The notes beneath the pieces are model-generated. The model did not search any database, was not told the origin of the DNA, and saw nothing but the letters and a program-made list of their open reading frames with translations. From JBCCMF01 sp038747545 (lineage in GTDB: Bacteria > Bacteroidota > Rhodothermia > Rhodothermales > JBCCMF01), in the NCBI GenBank assembly GCA_038747545.1, contig JBCDJT010000006.1:4128-68127 (forward strand): DNA of 64,000 bases. Reading direction: 5' to 3'. The position numbers and the translations under genes are program-made. Within the stretch, counting starts at the first letter, position 1. Every line of letters starts with the position of its first letter. Of this stretch, positions 9,535-18,402 are shown piece after piece.

Positions 9535-10430
9535 GCTGGACTAAAAACCTCCAGGGCACCGCCAAGGCAGGTGAACGTTGCGGGCGTTACATGGCCAATT
9601 TCGCCATCGGGTGAAAGCAGGAGGCGTTGGGGGCCGTTGACGCTGATGGTGTGCGCCCGGTAGGTATGCACTTCGGGTGCTTCCACGTGGCGTCCAGTAA
9701 AGATGGTTGGGAAGAGGCGCAGCAGCCGGGTGCGTGACACCGGGTTGAGGACGATGACATCGAGCAGCCCGTCGTCGTAGCGGGCGTCTGGAGCGATGAG
9801 GAAGTCGGTGCCCGTATACCGCGTGTTGGCGATGGCCAGCAACACCGCATCGTGCGGGTACACGTGGCCATCGACGGTGAGTGTCACAGGATAAGTCCGC
9901 AGCCCCGCCATCGTCTGAAAGACGCCGAGCAGGTAGGCGCTGGTGCCTAGCCGCTTGTACCGGGCGGACGCCCGCGCCGCCTCGGCAGCGAAGCACAGGT
10001 TGACGATGTTGATGAAGTACGACGGCGCTCCATCTTCGGTAGTGGAGTACCCTACATCCACCTGTTTGCGGTGGCCTTGCCGAATGAGGTGGAGTCCATC
10101 GTGCCAGTCGCCGGGGGATAAACCCAGCTCGCGCGCGAACGCATTCCCCGTGCCGATGGGAAGGATGCCGATGGGGAGGCGGTCATGAGGCGCCCGAGCC
10201 ATCATGCCGTTGGCAACCTCAGAGAGTGTGCCGTCGCCGCCCGCCGAAACCACGGCGTCATACTCTGCTAGATTGGCAGTAGCGAGCCATGCGGCAGCGT
10301 GCCCTTGGTGCTGAGTGGGCCAGAACGTGGCGTCAAGGCGAAGCGTGTTGCAAGCCGTTTCAACGGCTGGCCGCAGCTTGTGGGCACGGCCGTTTCGCGC
10401 TGCAGGGTTGTAGATGATCAGCAGGCGCAC
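9531..10430 (-). CDS. Diacylglycerol kinase-family lipid kinase
   Basis: 299 residues, GTG start. The DAGK catalytic fold (YegS/DgkB/sphingosine kinase group) is shown by IIYNPAARNGRA at the N-terminus, SAGGDGTLSEVANGM around residue 65 and LPIGTGNAFARELG around residue 95. It probably phosphorylates a membrane lipid; the substrate cannot be read from the sequence. It follows the VOC lipoprotein gene by 3 bases, suggesting one transcript. Confidence 0.85.
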   Translation of the reverse strand: MRLLIIYNPAARNGRAHKLRPAVETACNTLRLDATFWPTQHQGHAAAWLATANLAEYDAVVSAGGDGTLSEVANGMMARAPHDRLPIGILPIGTGNAFARELGLSPGDWHDGLHLIRQGHRKQVDVGYSTTEDGAPSYFINIVNLCFAAEAARASARYKRLGTSAYLLGVFQTMAGLRTYPVTLTVDGHVYPHDAVLLAIANTRYTGTDFLIAPDARYDDGLLDVIVLNPVSRTRLLRLFPTIFTGRHVEAPEVHTYRAHTISVNGPQRLLLSPDGEIGHVTPATFTCLGGALEVFSPA

Positions 10431-10433
10431 GGC

Positions 10434-10922
10434 TTAGCCCGTCGGCTCTTGCACGAACTCCACGATGTTGCCTTCGGGGTCCTCGACCATCAAGATCTGC
10501 GCGCCGTTGCCGAGCGTGGTCAGCGGCAGCGCGACGGGCGCCTCGGCCTGTGCCGACCGTTCTGCCATCGCCGAGATGTCATCCACCATGAGGGTGATGT
10601 AGCGAAAGCCTCGCCCTCCCGTGAGCCCTGGGGGGCTAGCCTGTTGGGGCGCCTCGTCCATCTGTACGAGCTTGATGATAGACGCGCCGTGCCGCAACTG
10701 TACCATCCGCCCGGCGCCGATCAGCGAGGTGCGGAAATTACCGATCTGCTCGAGTCCCAAGCCCTCGCGGTAGAACGCCAACGCAGCATCCATGTCGGTA
10801 ACGACCACGCCCACGTCTACTGCGAGGCGCACGGCAGGCTCGCTGGCCGCAGGTTCGGGTGGCGGCGGCGCAGCACAGGCTACGAGTAAAAGCGCAAGGG
10901 CGATGGGCGAGAGGCGAGGCAT
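10434..10922 (-). CDS. VOC-family lipoprotein (glyoxalase-like)
   Basis: 162 residues. The ATG at 10922 gives a lipoprotein signal with lipobox LVAC at residues ~16-19; longer in-frame starts upstream would bury it. The remainder is a glyoxalase/bleomycin-resistance fold: VGVVVTDMDAALAFYREGLG, GGRGFRYITLMVDDI and a C-terminal DPEGNIVEFVQ. Lipid-anchored VOC proteins are less common than cytosolic ones. Substrate unknown. Likely co-transcribed with the downstream lipid kinase. Confidence 0.75.
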   Translation of the reverse strand: MPRLSPIALALLLVACAAPPPPEPAASEPAVRLAVDVGVVVTDMDAALAFYREGLGLEQIGNFRTSLIGAGRMVQLRHGASIIKLVQMDEAPQQASPPGLTGGRGFRYITLMVDDISAMAERSAQAEAPVALPLTTLGNGAQILMVEDPEGNIVEFVQEPTG

Positions 10923-11007
10923 GACGATCGCTAAGGCAGGGCGTGACGGGAGCTGGCAAGCTAAGGCTTCGTCGCACACATTCTCAACGGCAGGGCTGGG
11001 GCCCGAG

Positions 11008-11883
11008 TCAGTTGGCCGGGGGCGGTGCCACGCGCGCGCCTTCAGGCATGACGAGCTGAGCTGCATCGAAGGGGCGACGGAACGAGATAGAGTCGGCCCA
11101 GGCGTCGTTTTTGGGGCGGATGATCTCGCCGTCGGCGTAGTGGAAGCCGCGGAACCGCGTGGGCGTGGTGAGCCCATCGACGGTGACATAGTCCTCGTAG
11201 TACATCAGCGTCTCGCGCGGCTGCGCATCGGCGGCCGGGCGGCCACGGCCGTACGTGACGGTGTAGCGGATCACATCGACGAGCGACGTCTCGGGATTGA
11301 CGTAGAGGATGTAGGTATCGCCCGACGAGTCGCCGACGCCCTCGTCAAAGCCGACTTTGACCAGTTCATAGGTGGTGCCGTTCAACGCCTCATCGGGAAG
11401 CAGCTCGTAGGTGAGGCCGGGGTCTGCGAGGATGAACGGGATGGACTGGAAGTAGTAGCCTGTGGTCGCCCAGAACCGCGGGTTCGGGTTCGAGATCGTG
11501 TCGGGGCTCATCCAGGCATCGGTGCCGTCCCAGGCGAACCGTGCGTTGACGGGCTGCGGATCGTTGTAGCTGCCTAGCGTCATCAGATCGTGATAGACGC
11601 GGCGTGAGGCGTTGTCGGCCACGAGGTACGACTTGAAGCGGATGTCGCTGTCTACGTTGCCGTACTCCCAGGTATACGAGCTGGTGGGGGCGCTGAACCA
11701 GGCGTCCAAGCCACCGTGTGCCTCAATGGTACGGAGCACCAACTGCCCGCCCGCTGTTGCTTGGAGGCGCGCACGCGCCTCGTCGGCCTGGTTTGGGCTG
11801 CTATCAGCAGTGGGCGGCGGTGGTGCTGGCTGGCAGGCGAAGAGGGCGGTAGCAAGCGTGAGGGCGAGGAGCGGAAGGCGCAT
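11008..11883 (-). CDS. Uncharacterised lipoprotein (DUF6503-like)
   Basis: 291 residues. It starts with a lipoprotein signal (lipobox LFAC, residues ~15-18) followed by a Pro-rich tether. The body contains HGGLDAWFSAP and strand-rich segments on a pattern like LolA-type or DUF6503 proteins of Bacteroidota, which carry a concave beta-sheet for a hydrophobic ligand. That assignment is from memory and tentative. The ATG at 11883 is chosen because it begins the signal sequence. It lies 56 bases downstream of aroB. Confidence 0.6.
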   Translation of the reverse strand: MRLPLLALTLATALFACQPAPPPPTADSSPNQADEARARLQATAGGQLVLRTIEAHGGLDAWFSAPTSSYTWEYGNVDSDIRFKSYLVADNASRRVYHDLMTLGSYNDPQPVNARFAWDGTDAWMSPDTISNPNPRFWATTGYYFQSIPFILADPGLTYELLPDEALNGTTYELVKVGFDEGVGDSSGDTYILYVNPETSLVDVIRYTVTYGRGRPAADAQPRETLMYYEDYVTVDGLTTPTRFRGFHYADGEIIRPKNDAWADSISFRRPFDAAQLVMPEGARVAPPPAN

Positions 11884-11939
11884 TGGAAGGGAGCAGCGAA
11901 GAGAGCGGAAGCAGTGAGACGCCTTGTGCTGAACAAACT

Positions 11940-13025
11940 TTACGTGAGGGCCGCGGCCCAGCAATCGGCGAGGAGTGCTTCGTCCTGCACGTCGCGGACG
12001 AGCGCGTGCCCAATTTCGTCGAGCACCACGAAGCGTAAGCGGCCTTGCTTGACCTTCTTGTCGAAGTACATCGCCTTTGTCAGGGTGGGCACGTCTAGCT
12101 GTGCAGGGTTGGGATGGACGGGGAGCGCGCTGGCGAGCTGGCGAGCGGCGGTGAAGTCGGCATCGGGGTAGAGGTGGGCGGAGAGCCTCAGCGCGGCGCG
12201 CATGCCCAGTGTGACCGCCTCGCCGTGCGTGAACGCGCCGTAGCCCGCTTCGCGCTCGATGGCATGGCCAAACGTATGCCCGAAGTTGAGGATGGCGCGC
12301 CGTCCCTGCTCGGTCTCGTCCTCAGCTACCACTTTCGCCTTGATCTGGGCTGCGCGAGCCACCATCTCGGGCACGATCTCCACGTCGCGATCCAGGATAC
12401 GTGTCCAGTGCGTCTGGAGAAAACGGAAGAACGAGGGCGAGGCAATGAGGGCATGCTTCACCACCTCGGCGAGGCCGCTTGTCCATTCGCGCGCGGGCAG
12501 CGTTTGCAGCACTGCCGGGTCGGCAAAGACGAGGGTGGGCTGGTGAAAGGCGCCGATGAGGTTCTTGCCCGTCGCATGGTTGATGCCCGTCTTGCCTCCG
12601 ATGGCGCTGTCCACCTGCGCAATGAGCGAGGTGGGTACCTGCACCAGCGGCACGCCGCGCAGCAGCGAGGCAGCAGCGAAGCCCGCCAAGTCGCCCACCA
12701 CGCCGCCACCCAGCGCCAAGACAGGGGTTCTGCGGTCAATCCCGAGGCCCAAGATCTCGTCCCACAATGCGCTGAGGTGGTGGAGCGATTTGGTCTGCTC
12801 GCCTGCGGGGCAGGTAATGACGTGAGGCGTCCACCCACGTTCGCTCAGGACTTGGGTGAGCGCGCGAGCATAGAGAGGCGCTACGTTTTCATCGGTCACC
12901 ACCACGCAGCGGCCCGGCAACAGCCCCGCCTGCTCCATCGCAAGCGCACAGCGCTGCAGCGCGTCGAAGCGGATGGCGTACGAGCGCGCGCCGAGGTTGA
13001 CGTGGATAGCGGAGGCATCGGCCAT
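11940..13025 (-). CDS. aroB: 3-dehydroquinate synthase
   Basis: 361 residues, normal for the family. It converts DAHP to 3-dehydroquinate, the second shikimate step, using NAD and a divalent metal. The NAD-binding segment ALGGGVVGDLAGFAAA (residues ~103-118), the substrate loop GGKTGINHATGKN and metal ligands in FGHTFGHAIE are all present. The 33-base gap to the upstream phosphatase gene suggests possible co-transcription. Confidence 0.96.
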   Translation of the reverse strand: MADASAIHVNLGARSYAIRFDALQRCALAMEQAGLLPGRCVVVTDENVAPLYARALTQVLSERGWTPHVITCPAGEQTKSLHHLSALWDEILGLGIDRRTPVLALGGGVVGDLAGFAAASLLRGVPLVQVPTSLIAQVDSAIGGKTGINHATGKNLIGAFHQPTLVFADPAVLQTLPAREWTSGLAEVVKHALIASPSFFRFLQTHWTRILDRDVEIVPEMVARAAQIKAKVVAEDETEQGRRAILNFGHTFGHAIEREAGYGAFTHGEAVTLGMRAALRLSAHLYPDADFTAARQLASALPVHPNPAQLDVPTLTKAMYFDKKVKQGRLRFVVLDEIGHALVRDVQDEALLADCWAAALT

Positions 13026-13058
13026 GTCTGGCAGCGAGCTAGTGGTGAGGAAGGAGAG

Positions 13059-15464
13059 CTACGTCACTTTGACGATCAGCCCGGTCAGGTCATCGTGGGG
13101 CTCGGTTGTGCCTTCAAAGCGCCGCACAGCAATGCGGATCTGCTGCAGGAGGCCTTCGGCAGAGAGTGCATGGTGCTGCTTGAGCAGGTGCATCAGCCGC
13201 TCTTGCCCAAACTCCTCGCCCGAGCGGCTGCGCGCTTCCGTCAGCCCGTCCGTGAAGAAGGCCACGATGTCGCCGCTGCGGAGGGCGAAGACCTCTTCGC
13301 GCATCAGCCGCTGGAAGTTAACGCCCGACTCTAAGCCGATGCCGAGCCCTGGGGGCTGGAGCACGTATGACGTTTGGTCCAGCGGCCGAAAAACAATCAG
13401 CGGCAGGTGCCCCGCCCGCGCAAACCGCAGCTCGGCCTTGGCCAGGTCGATGAGTGCGTAGATGAGCGTGACGTACATGCTGCGCTCGGCAGACTGGTAG
13501 AACTTCCGGTTGACGTGCGCCAGCACCTCCACGGGCGTCGACTGCGTATCGGCCTTGGATTGCAGGAAGCCCTTGAGCATCGTCATGTAGAGCGCTGCAG
13601 GCATACCCTTACCCGACACATCGCCCACGGCGATGCCGAGCGTCTTGGGGCCGAGCTCCATGAAGTCGTAGTAGTCGCCACCGACTTCGCGGGCGGGCTC
13701 CGAGAAGGCGGCGATATCGAGCCCGCGGGCCTCGGGTACGTGCCGCGGCAGCATCTGGAGCTGCGAGCGCCGTGCGATGTCGAGCTCCATCTTCAGCCGC
13801 TCGCGCTCCGTGATGTAGCGTGCGTACGACGGCGTAACCGTGTCGGCACTGAGGACGGGCGCCCGGAGGTAGAGCACTACGCCGCAGGCCAGCAGCGCGA
13901 TTACTACGCCTACCGTCAACCATGCCGACCATTGGAAGGCTTGGGCGGGCTGAGCCAGAAACAGCATAACCTTGGCAAAGGTGTCGGGCAGGATCGCTGC
14001 GATGATCGCAGCCACCCAGTCGTGGCGCAAGAAGCAGATGAGGACGACGACGGTGGAGCACACCAGGATGAAGGCCGAGTAGGCGTAGTCGTAGACGGTG
14101 ATGTGGTCGGAGAAAAAAGCGCCGAACACGACCGCGGTCACGGCAACGGCAGCCCACGTGGGCAGCCGCAGGCGCGTAAAGCCCATGGTGAAGGCAAGCA
14201 TGTAGGCCCCACTCAGGAAGAGCGACACGAGGGCGTTGAGCGGGAGCTGGCCCAGCACGGTAGAACTGCTCAGCAGAAACTGGTCGTTGTTGGAGACAAT
14301 TTGCCAAGGCGCTACCACACGCGTGAAGCCGAAGAGGAGCACTGCGATGAGGCCCAGCTGAAGGCCGGTGTAGAGGAAGCCGACGAGTATGCTTTCGCCG
14401 AGTCCCTTAAAGCGCAGCCGACCCGCGAACAGCCCATCCAATACGTTGAGCTTGTTGGGCCAGCGCTCGCGCAGCAGCGTCTCGCCAGAGACCCACGCCT
14501 GAAAGACCCCCAGCGTCGTGAAGAAGATGCCTACGGCCAGGCCAAGCATCGTCTGGGTGCGCGCGTTGCTCCAGTTGGTATTGTCGAAGACGCCGCCTGT
14601 GGTGTAGGGCAGGGCATTCCACATGTAGAGCATGTAGGCTCCTGCGAAGAGCGCGGTATAGGCAAAGGCGTTGCGCAAGCTGATCTCGTACTCTCGGAAC
14701 CGCATCAGGAAGACGGTCAGCGACAGCACCCAGATGAGGAAGATGATGATCGTCCGGGCAAAGTTGTACGTGCTTGCGCGGTCACTGTAGGCGCGGTACG
14801 TCGTGCGGTGCGCCTCAGGCGTGTTAACGATGCGCGCCCATCCTTCTACGCCTCCCGGTCCCACATCCACGCGTACCTCGCGCTGCAGGCGGGCCTCGCT
14901 GGAGTCCGCGCGATGGCGCCACTGGAAGGCATAACTGGTACGCGTGTCGCCGTCTAGCGTGCTCGCATCCACGATGACATAGTCGGACGGGTCTACGCCG
15001 AGGCGGTCCGTGAGCGCTAGGTCGGCGAGCGCCCGTGCATCGGCAAGGTCGATGCGGCCCGAGTCAGACGGGGTCTCCAGGTCAGGCAGCCAGTTGTACA
15101 CCTCGCCCGTGGTACCAATGCGGGCCGAGATTTTGCCCAGCTCCTCATTGGCATACACGACCTCCCAGAAGCCGGGGGTGCGGAATGCCGTGATGCGTGC
15201 CTCCTCCTCAGGCGTGACCGCGTACGCCTGGTAGTACGTCAGCTGAAAGTTCGATACCCGGAGGGTAGTGTTGACGATGTCGAACCCATCCAGTGGCACG
15301 TTCTGCTGCGCGGCCACCTGCTCGGCCATACGGCGCGCCTCCGTCCGGTCGATCTGGGTGTTGAGCGTGTCGGCCTGCGAGAACCCCGTGTACAGCAGCA
15401 CCCATGCGACGTAGCCCACCGCAGCGAGGAGGCCGAGGAGCGTATGGCGGTAGGTAGCTGACAT
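13059..15464 (-). CDS. Multi-pass membrane SpoIIE-type PP2C phosphatase
   Basis: 801 residues. One N-terminal membrane helix (residues 7-27) is followed by a ~210-residue extracytoplasmic region and then about ten hydrophobic segments (residues ~240-530). The C-terminal PP2C/SpoIIE domain (~560-801) has EVGGDYYDF, GDVSGKGMPAALYM, FFTDGLTEA and DDLTGLIV with the metal-binding aspartates intact. Such phosphatases usually dephosphorylate anti-anti-sigma (STAS) proteins; none is encoded nearby. The membrane part is not recognised as a known sensor. Confidence 0.85.
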   Translation of the reverse strand: MSATYRHTLLGLLAAVGYVAWVLLYTGFSQADTLNTQIDRTEARRMAEQVAAQQNVPLDGFDIVNTTLRVSNFQLTYYQAYAVTPEEEARITAFRTPGFWEVVYANEELGKISARIGTTGEVYNWLPDLETPSDSGRIDLADARALADLALTDRLGVDPSDYVIVDASTLDGDTRTSYAFQWRHRADSSEARLQREVRVDVGPGGVEGWARIVNTPEAHRTTYRAYSDRASTYNFARTIIIFLIWVLSLTVFLMRFREYEISLRNAFAYTALFAGAYMLYMWNALPYTTGGVFDNTNWSNARTQTMLGLAVGIFFTTLGVFQAWVSGETLLRERWPNKLNVLDGLFAGRLRFKGLGESILVGFLYTGLQLGLIAVLLFGFTRVVAPWQIVSNNDQFLLSSSTVLGQLPLNALVSLFLSGAYMLAFTMGFTRLRLPTWAAVAVTAVVFGAFFSDHITVYDYAYSAFILVCSTVVVLICFLRHDWVAAIIAAILPDTFAKVMLFLAQPAQAFQWSAWLTVGVVIALLACGVVLYLRAPVLSADTVTPSYARYITERERLKMELDIARRSQLQMLPRHVPEARGLDIAAFSEPAREVGGDYYDFMELGPKTLGIAVGDVSGKGMPAALYMTMLKGFLQSKADTQSTPVEVLAHVNRKFYQSAERSMYVTLIYALIDLAKAELRFARAGHLPLIVFRPLDQTSYVLQPPGLGIGLESGVNFQRLMREEVFALRSGDIVAFFTDGLTEARSRSGEEFGQERLMHLLKQHHALSAEGLLQQIRIAVRRFEGTTEPHDDLTGLIVKVT

Positions 15465-15519
15465 GGTGGCGGAGCGGTGGCGTAGGTGCGGCGGAAGATA
15501 GGGCGGCCTTCCTGGTAAA

Positions 15520-15537
15520 GTGCGGGAGCCCCCGCAC
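15520..15537. promoter_or_regulatory. Hairpin in divergent spacer
   Basis: GTGCGGG (15520-15526) pairs perfectly with CCCGCAC (15531-15537) around a 4-base loop. It lies in the 121-base spacer between the divergent phosphatase and methyltransferase genes. No T run follows in either direction, so it is not a standard terminator. Confidence 0.4.
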
Positions 15538-15560
15538 AGGAGATGAATATACCGACCGCT

Positions 15561-15569
15561 TTATCCACA
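15561..15569 (+). promoter_or_regulatory. Consensus DnaA box
   Basis: TTATCCACA matches the DnaA box consensus TTATNCACA exactly and lies 17 bases before the MnmM-like start codon. About one chance match is expected in a window this size, so a regulatory role is only possible. Confidence 0.3.
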
Positions 15570-15585
15570 ACGCTATCACTCCACC

Positions 15586-16164
15586 ATGCTGACCTCTGTC
15601 CTTGCCATGGCCCACCATGCCATCGCCGACGTCCTCGGCGATGGCGACCTCGCTGTCGATGCTACGCTGGGGAATGGGCACGACACGCTCTTCCTGGCTG
15701 AGCGCGTGGGCCCAACGGGCCATGTGCTGGGCTTTGATGTGCAAGCGGCTGCCCTTACGCAGACCCGTCGGCGGTTGGAGGCGCACGGCGTGGCAGACCG
15801 CGTCACGCTGGTGCAGGCAGGGCACGAGTCGCTAGACGCGCACATTGCAGCCGATCGGCCCATTCAGGCGGTCATGTTCAACCTGGGCTACCTCCCCGGC
15901 GCAGACAAGGCAACGGTCACCCGCCCAGCGACGACGCTGGCGGCATTAGAAAGCGCCTGCGCGCTGCTCGCCGTGGGTGGCCGCATCAGCATCGTCGTGT
16001 ATGTTGGGCACGAAGGTGGCGCAGCAGAAGCCGATGCCGTGGCGGGCTTTCTTCAATCGGTGGATCAGCGTAGCTTCCAGGTAATTCGGTACGACTTCAT
16101 CAACCAGAAAAACACGCCGCCGTACCTCTTCCTGCTCGAAAAACTCAAGCCTTACCATTCTTGA
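15586..16164 (+). CDS. MnmM-like (YtqB) tRNA methyltransferase
   Basis: 192-residue Rossmann methyltransferase. VDATLGNGHDTLFLAE (residues ~25-40) is the SAM-binding motif I, and NLGYLPGADKATVTRPATT (residues ~105-123) matches the characteristic motif of the YtqB/rRNA_methylase family. In Gram-positives this family (MnmM) makes the final methylation of mnm5s2U34 in tRNA. That function is inferred by family here. The stop at 16164 lies 5 bases before the next gene. Confidence 0.75.
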   Translation: MLTSVLAMAHHAIADVLGDGDLAVDATLGNGHDTLFLAERVGPTGHVLGFDVQAAALTQTRRRLEAHGVADRVTLVQAGHESLDAHIAADRPIQAVMFNLGYLPGADKATVTRPATTLAALESACALLAVGGRISIVVYVGHEGGAAEADAVAGFLQSVDQRSFQVIRYDFINQKNTPPYLFLLEKLKPYHS

Positions 16165-16169
16165 CTGCC

Positions 16170-16619
16170 ATGTCCCGCCTCGCTACGCTATCTGCGCTAC
16201 TCCTGTTCGTTTCGGCTTGCTCGGCCACGAAGAACGCTGTCCCTGCTGCACCGCCCGCCCCAGAGGCACCTGCAGCCGCTCCTGCACCTGCCGTCTCCGA
16301 GGCTCCCGCTGCAATTGGTGTTTGGGATTACACGATCTCGGGAACGCCCCAAGGCGACGCTGGCGGCGTGCTGACGCTGGCATGGTCTGGCGATGCGTAC
16401 ACGGGTGAGATGACTAACGACATGCTTTTTCAGACCGTAGATGTAGACGACTTTGCCCTCGATGGCAACCAGGTCAAATTCAGTGCTACGTTCGACATGC
16501 AGGGCCAAGCGCTGGTCACAAAGGTCACCGCCAAGCTCACGGGCAACACAATGCTGGGTGAGGTTCAGGTACCCGGTTTTGGCGCATTTGACTTCGATGC
16601 AGAACGACGGACTCCGTAA
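16170..16619 (+). CDS. Small lipoprotein, unknown function
   Basis: 149 residues. Lipoprotein signal with lipobox VSAC (residues ~14-17), then an Ala/Pro-rich tether of about 40 residues, then a compact beta-rich domain of ~95 residues beginning IGVWDYTISGTPQGD. The ATG at 16170 is chosen over a TTG at 16161 that overlaps the upstream stop. Domain not recognised. Close spacing suggests an operon with the methyltransferase and the NRDE gene 12 bases downstream. Confidence 0.65.
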   Translation: MSRLATLSALLLFVSACSATKNAVPAAPPAPEAPAAAPAPAVSEAPAAIGVWDYTISGTPQGDAGGVLTLAWSGDAYTGEMTNDMLFQTVDVDDFALDGNQVKFSATFDMQGQALVTKVTAKLTGNTMLGEVQVPGFGAFDFDAERRTP

Positions 16620-16631
16620 GCGATACCGCCT

Positions 16632-17381
16632 GTGTGCCTCATCCTCTGGCGATACCAGCCTGATGCCGAGTATCCGCTCGTGCTCATGGCCAACCGCGAC
16701 GAGTTCTACCGGCGCCCTACGCAGCCTGCCGCTTGGTGGGCCGACGCGCCCTCTATCTACGGCGGACGCGACCTCGTGGCGGGCGGTACGTGGCTGGCCA
16801 TGACTACCGACCGCCGCTGGGCCGCGCTGACCAACATCCGCGAACCCGCGCGCTTCGACCCGTCTGCACCGTCTCGCGGTGCGCTCATCACCCAGTACCT
16901 CAAGGGCGATGCCGAGCCCGCCGCGTACGTGGCGGCGCTGCGGGAGGCGAAGGTGCCCTACAACGGCTACAACCTCTTGCTCGGCAATGGCCCCAACGTC
17001 TGGCATTACAACAACCGCGACGATGCGTTTACGGCTGTGGGCGAAGGGGTGCATGGCCTCAGCAATGCGACGCTCGACACGCCGTGGCCGAAGGTCGTCA
17101 GGGGCAAGGCCAAGCTCGCCCGCTTGGCCGACGATCCGTCACCATCGCTCCCGACCTTCTTCGACGCGCTGAACGATCCTGTGCTGGCACGCGACGCCGA
17201 ATTGCCGGAGACGGGCGTGGGGCTCGGCATGGAACGGCAACTCTCGCCGCTCTTCATCGAGATCCCCGACAAAGGCTACGGCACCCGCTGCTCAACGGTG
17301 CTGCTGATGCATCGGAGCGGCCGTGTCACGTTCGCCGAGCGCACCCACGCCGACGGCACCACGCGCACCGAAACAATTTAA
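16632..17381 (+). CDS. NRDE (TANGO2-like) family protein
   Basis: 249 residues, GTG start. The opening MCLILWRYQPD and MANRDEFYRRPTQPAAWW carry the Cys2 and NRDE motif of the family; GGTWLAMTTDRRWAALTN follows. Cys2 is conserved and is thought to be an N-terminal-nucleophile-like residue, which supports the GTG start. The eukaryotic relative TANGO2 is linked to haem or lipid trafficking; the bacterial role is unsettled. It is 15 bases upstream of the metallo-hydrolase. Confidence 0.85.
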   Translation: MCLILWRYQPDAEYPLVLMANRDEFYRRPTQPAAWWADAPSIYGGRDLVAGGTWLAMTTDRRWAALTNIREPARFDPSAPSRGALITQYLKGDAEPAAYVAALREAKVPYNGYNLLLGNGPNVWHYNNRDDAFTAVGEGVHGLSNATLDTPWPKVVRGKAKLARLADDPSPSLPTFFDALNDPVLARDAELPETGVGLGMERQLSPLFIEIPDKGYGTRCSTVLLMHRSGRVTFAERTHADGTTRTETI

Positions 17382-17396
17382 GCACGCTCTCGCCCT

Positions 17397-18254
17397 ATGC
17401 AGGCCGCTTTCCAGAAAGACGATACGCTGCTCGCCGACATCGAACACGCTAGGCTCCAGCCAGAGGCCTTGCACGTGTGGTGGCTGGGGCAAAGCGGCTT
17501 CCTCGTGCAGTGGGAGGGACGCCACCTACTCTTCGACCCCTACCTGTCGGACTCGCTCACGAAGAAGTACGCCGCCACCGATAAGCCGCATGATCGCATG
17601 ACGGAGTTGGTTGTTGATCCCGCGCGTCTTGATTTCATCGATGTGGTCACCTCAAGCCACAACCACACCGACCACCTTGACGCCGAAACGCTCGGCCCCC
17701 TCCTCGACGTCAATGCAAGCCTCACCGTTGTTGTGCCCGCAGCCAACCAGGACTTCGCTGCCCATCGGCTGAACGTTGATCCTGCGCGCCTGACGCCCCT
17801 CTGCGTTGGCGCACCGATGACGGTGGAGCCGTTCAGGCTGCATGCTATTCCAGCGGCGCACGAAGGGCTGGACCGCGATGAGGCGGGGTGCTACAGGTAC
17901 ATCGGGCTCGTCGCCGAAGTGGGGCCCTGGACGATCTACCACAGCGGCGATACCCTGTGGTACGATGGCCTAGAGGATTACCTCGCGCCGTTTGACCTCG
18001 ACCTGATGTTGCTGCCCATCAACGGCCGAAAGCCGGAGCGCCGCGTAGCGGGCAACCTGGACGGCGAGCAAGCGGCGCAACTCGCGCATCGGTGCGGCGC
18101 GAAGCAGGCGGTGCCGTGCCACTACGACATGTTCTACTTCAACACCGAGACGCCCGCGCTCTTCATCGACACCGCCACGGCGATTGGTCAGCCCTACACG
18201 GTGATGCGCAACGGCGAGCGGCTGTCTTTGCTGAAGGACTCGGTCGTGGCCTGA
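17397..18254 (+). CDS. MBL-fold metallo-hydrolase (UlaG-like)
   Basis: 285 residues. The metal-binding motif SSHNHTDHLD (HxHxDH, residues ~80-89) and the later ligands in YHSGDT and PCHYDMF show an active metallo-beta-lactamase fold. Overall order resembles UlaG, the L-ascorbate-6-phosphate lactonase, including WLGQSGFLVQWEG at the N-terminus. No ascorbate genes are near, so the substrate is left open. Likely the last gene of the run starting at 15586. Confidence 0.8.
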   Translation: MQAAFQKDDTLLADIEHARLQPEALHVWWLGQSGFLVQWEGRHLLFDPYLSDSLTKKYAATDKPHDRMTELVVDPARLDFIDVVTSSHNHTDHLDAETLGPLLDVNASLTVVVPAANQDFAAHRLNVDPARLTPLCVGAPMTVEPFRLHAIPAAHEGLDRDEAGCYRYIGLVAEVGPWTIYHSGDTLWYDGLEDYLAPFDLDLMLLPINGRKPERRVAGNLDGEQAAQLAHRCGAKQAVPCHYDMFYFNTETPALFIDTATAIGQPYTVMRNGERLSLLKDSVVA

Positions 18255-18402
18255 GCCCTCCGTCGGCCGAAATTTTATCGAAGGCGGCCTCTGGGATGAA
18301 CATGAGCGGCCAATGGGCCTAGCATCGCGCTCTGCCCGTCACTCTTCCACTTAACACACGCGCCAACGCCTCCACGCGCTCACGCATCACTGCATCAAAC
18401 CT

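Noticed and set aside
12114..13334. 406-codon open frame opposite aroB
   Set aside because: aroB has all catalytic motifs on the other strand; this frame is compositionally unlike a real protein.
13374..14957. 527-codon open frame on the plus strand opposite the SpoIIE phosphatase
   Set aside because: It lies antisense to a strongly supported gene, has low-complexity Arg/Gly/His-rich composition and no recognisable motif. High GC content makes long antisense frames common.
15561..15569. Replication origin
   Set aside because: Only one DnaA box; no cluster, no AT-rich unwinding element, no dnaA or dnaN nearby.
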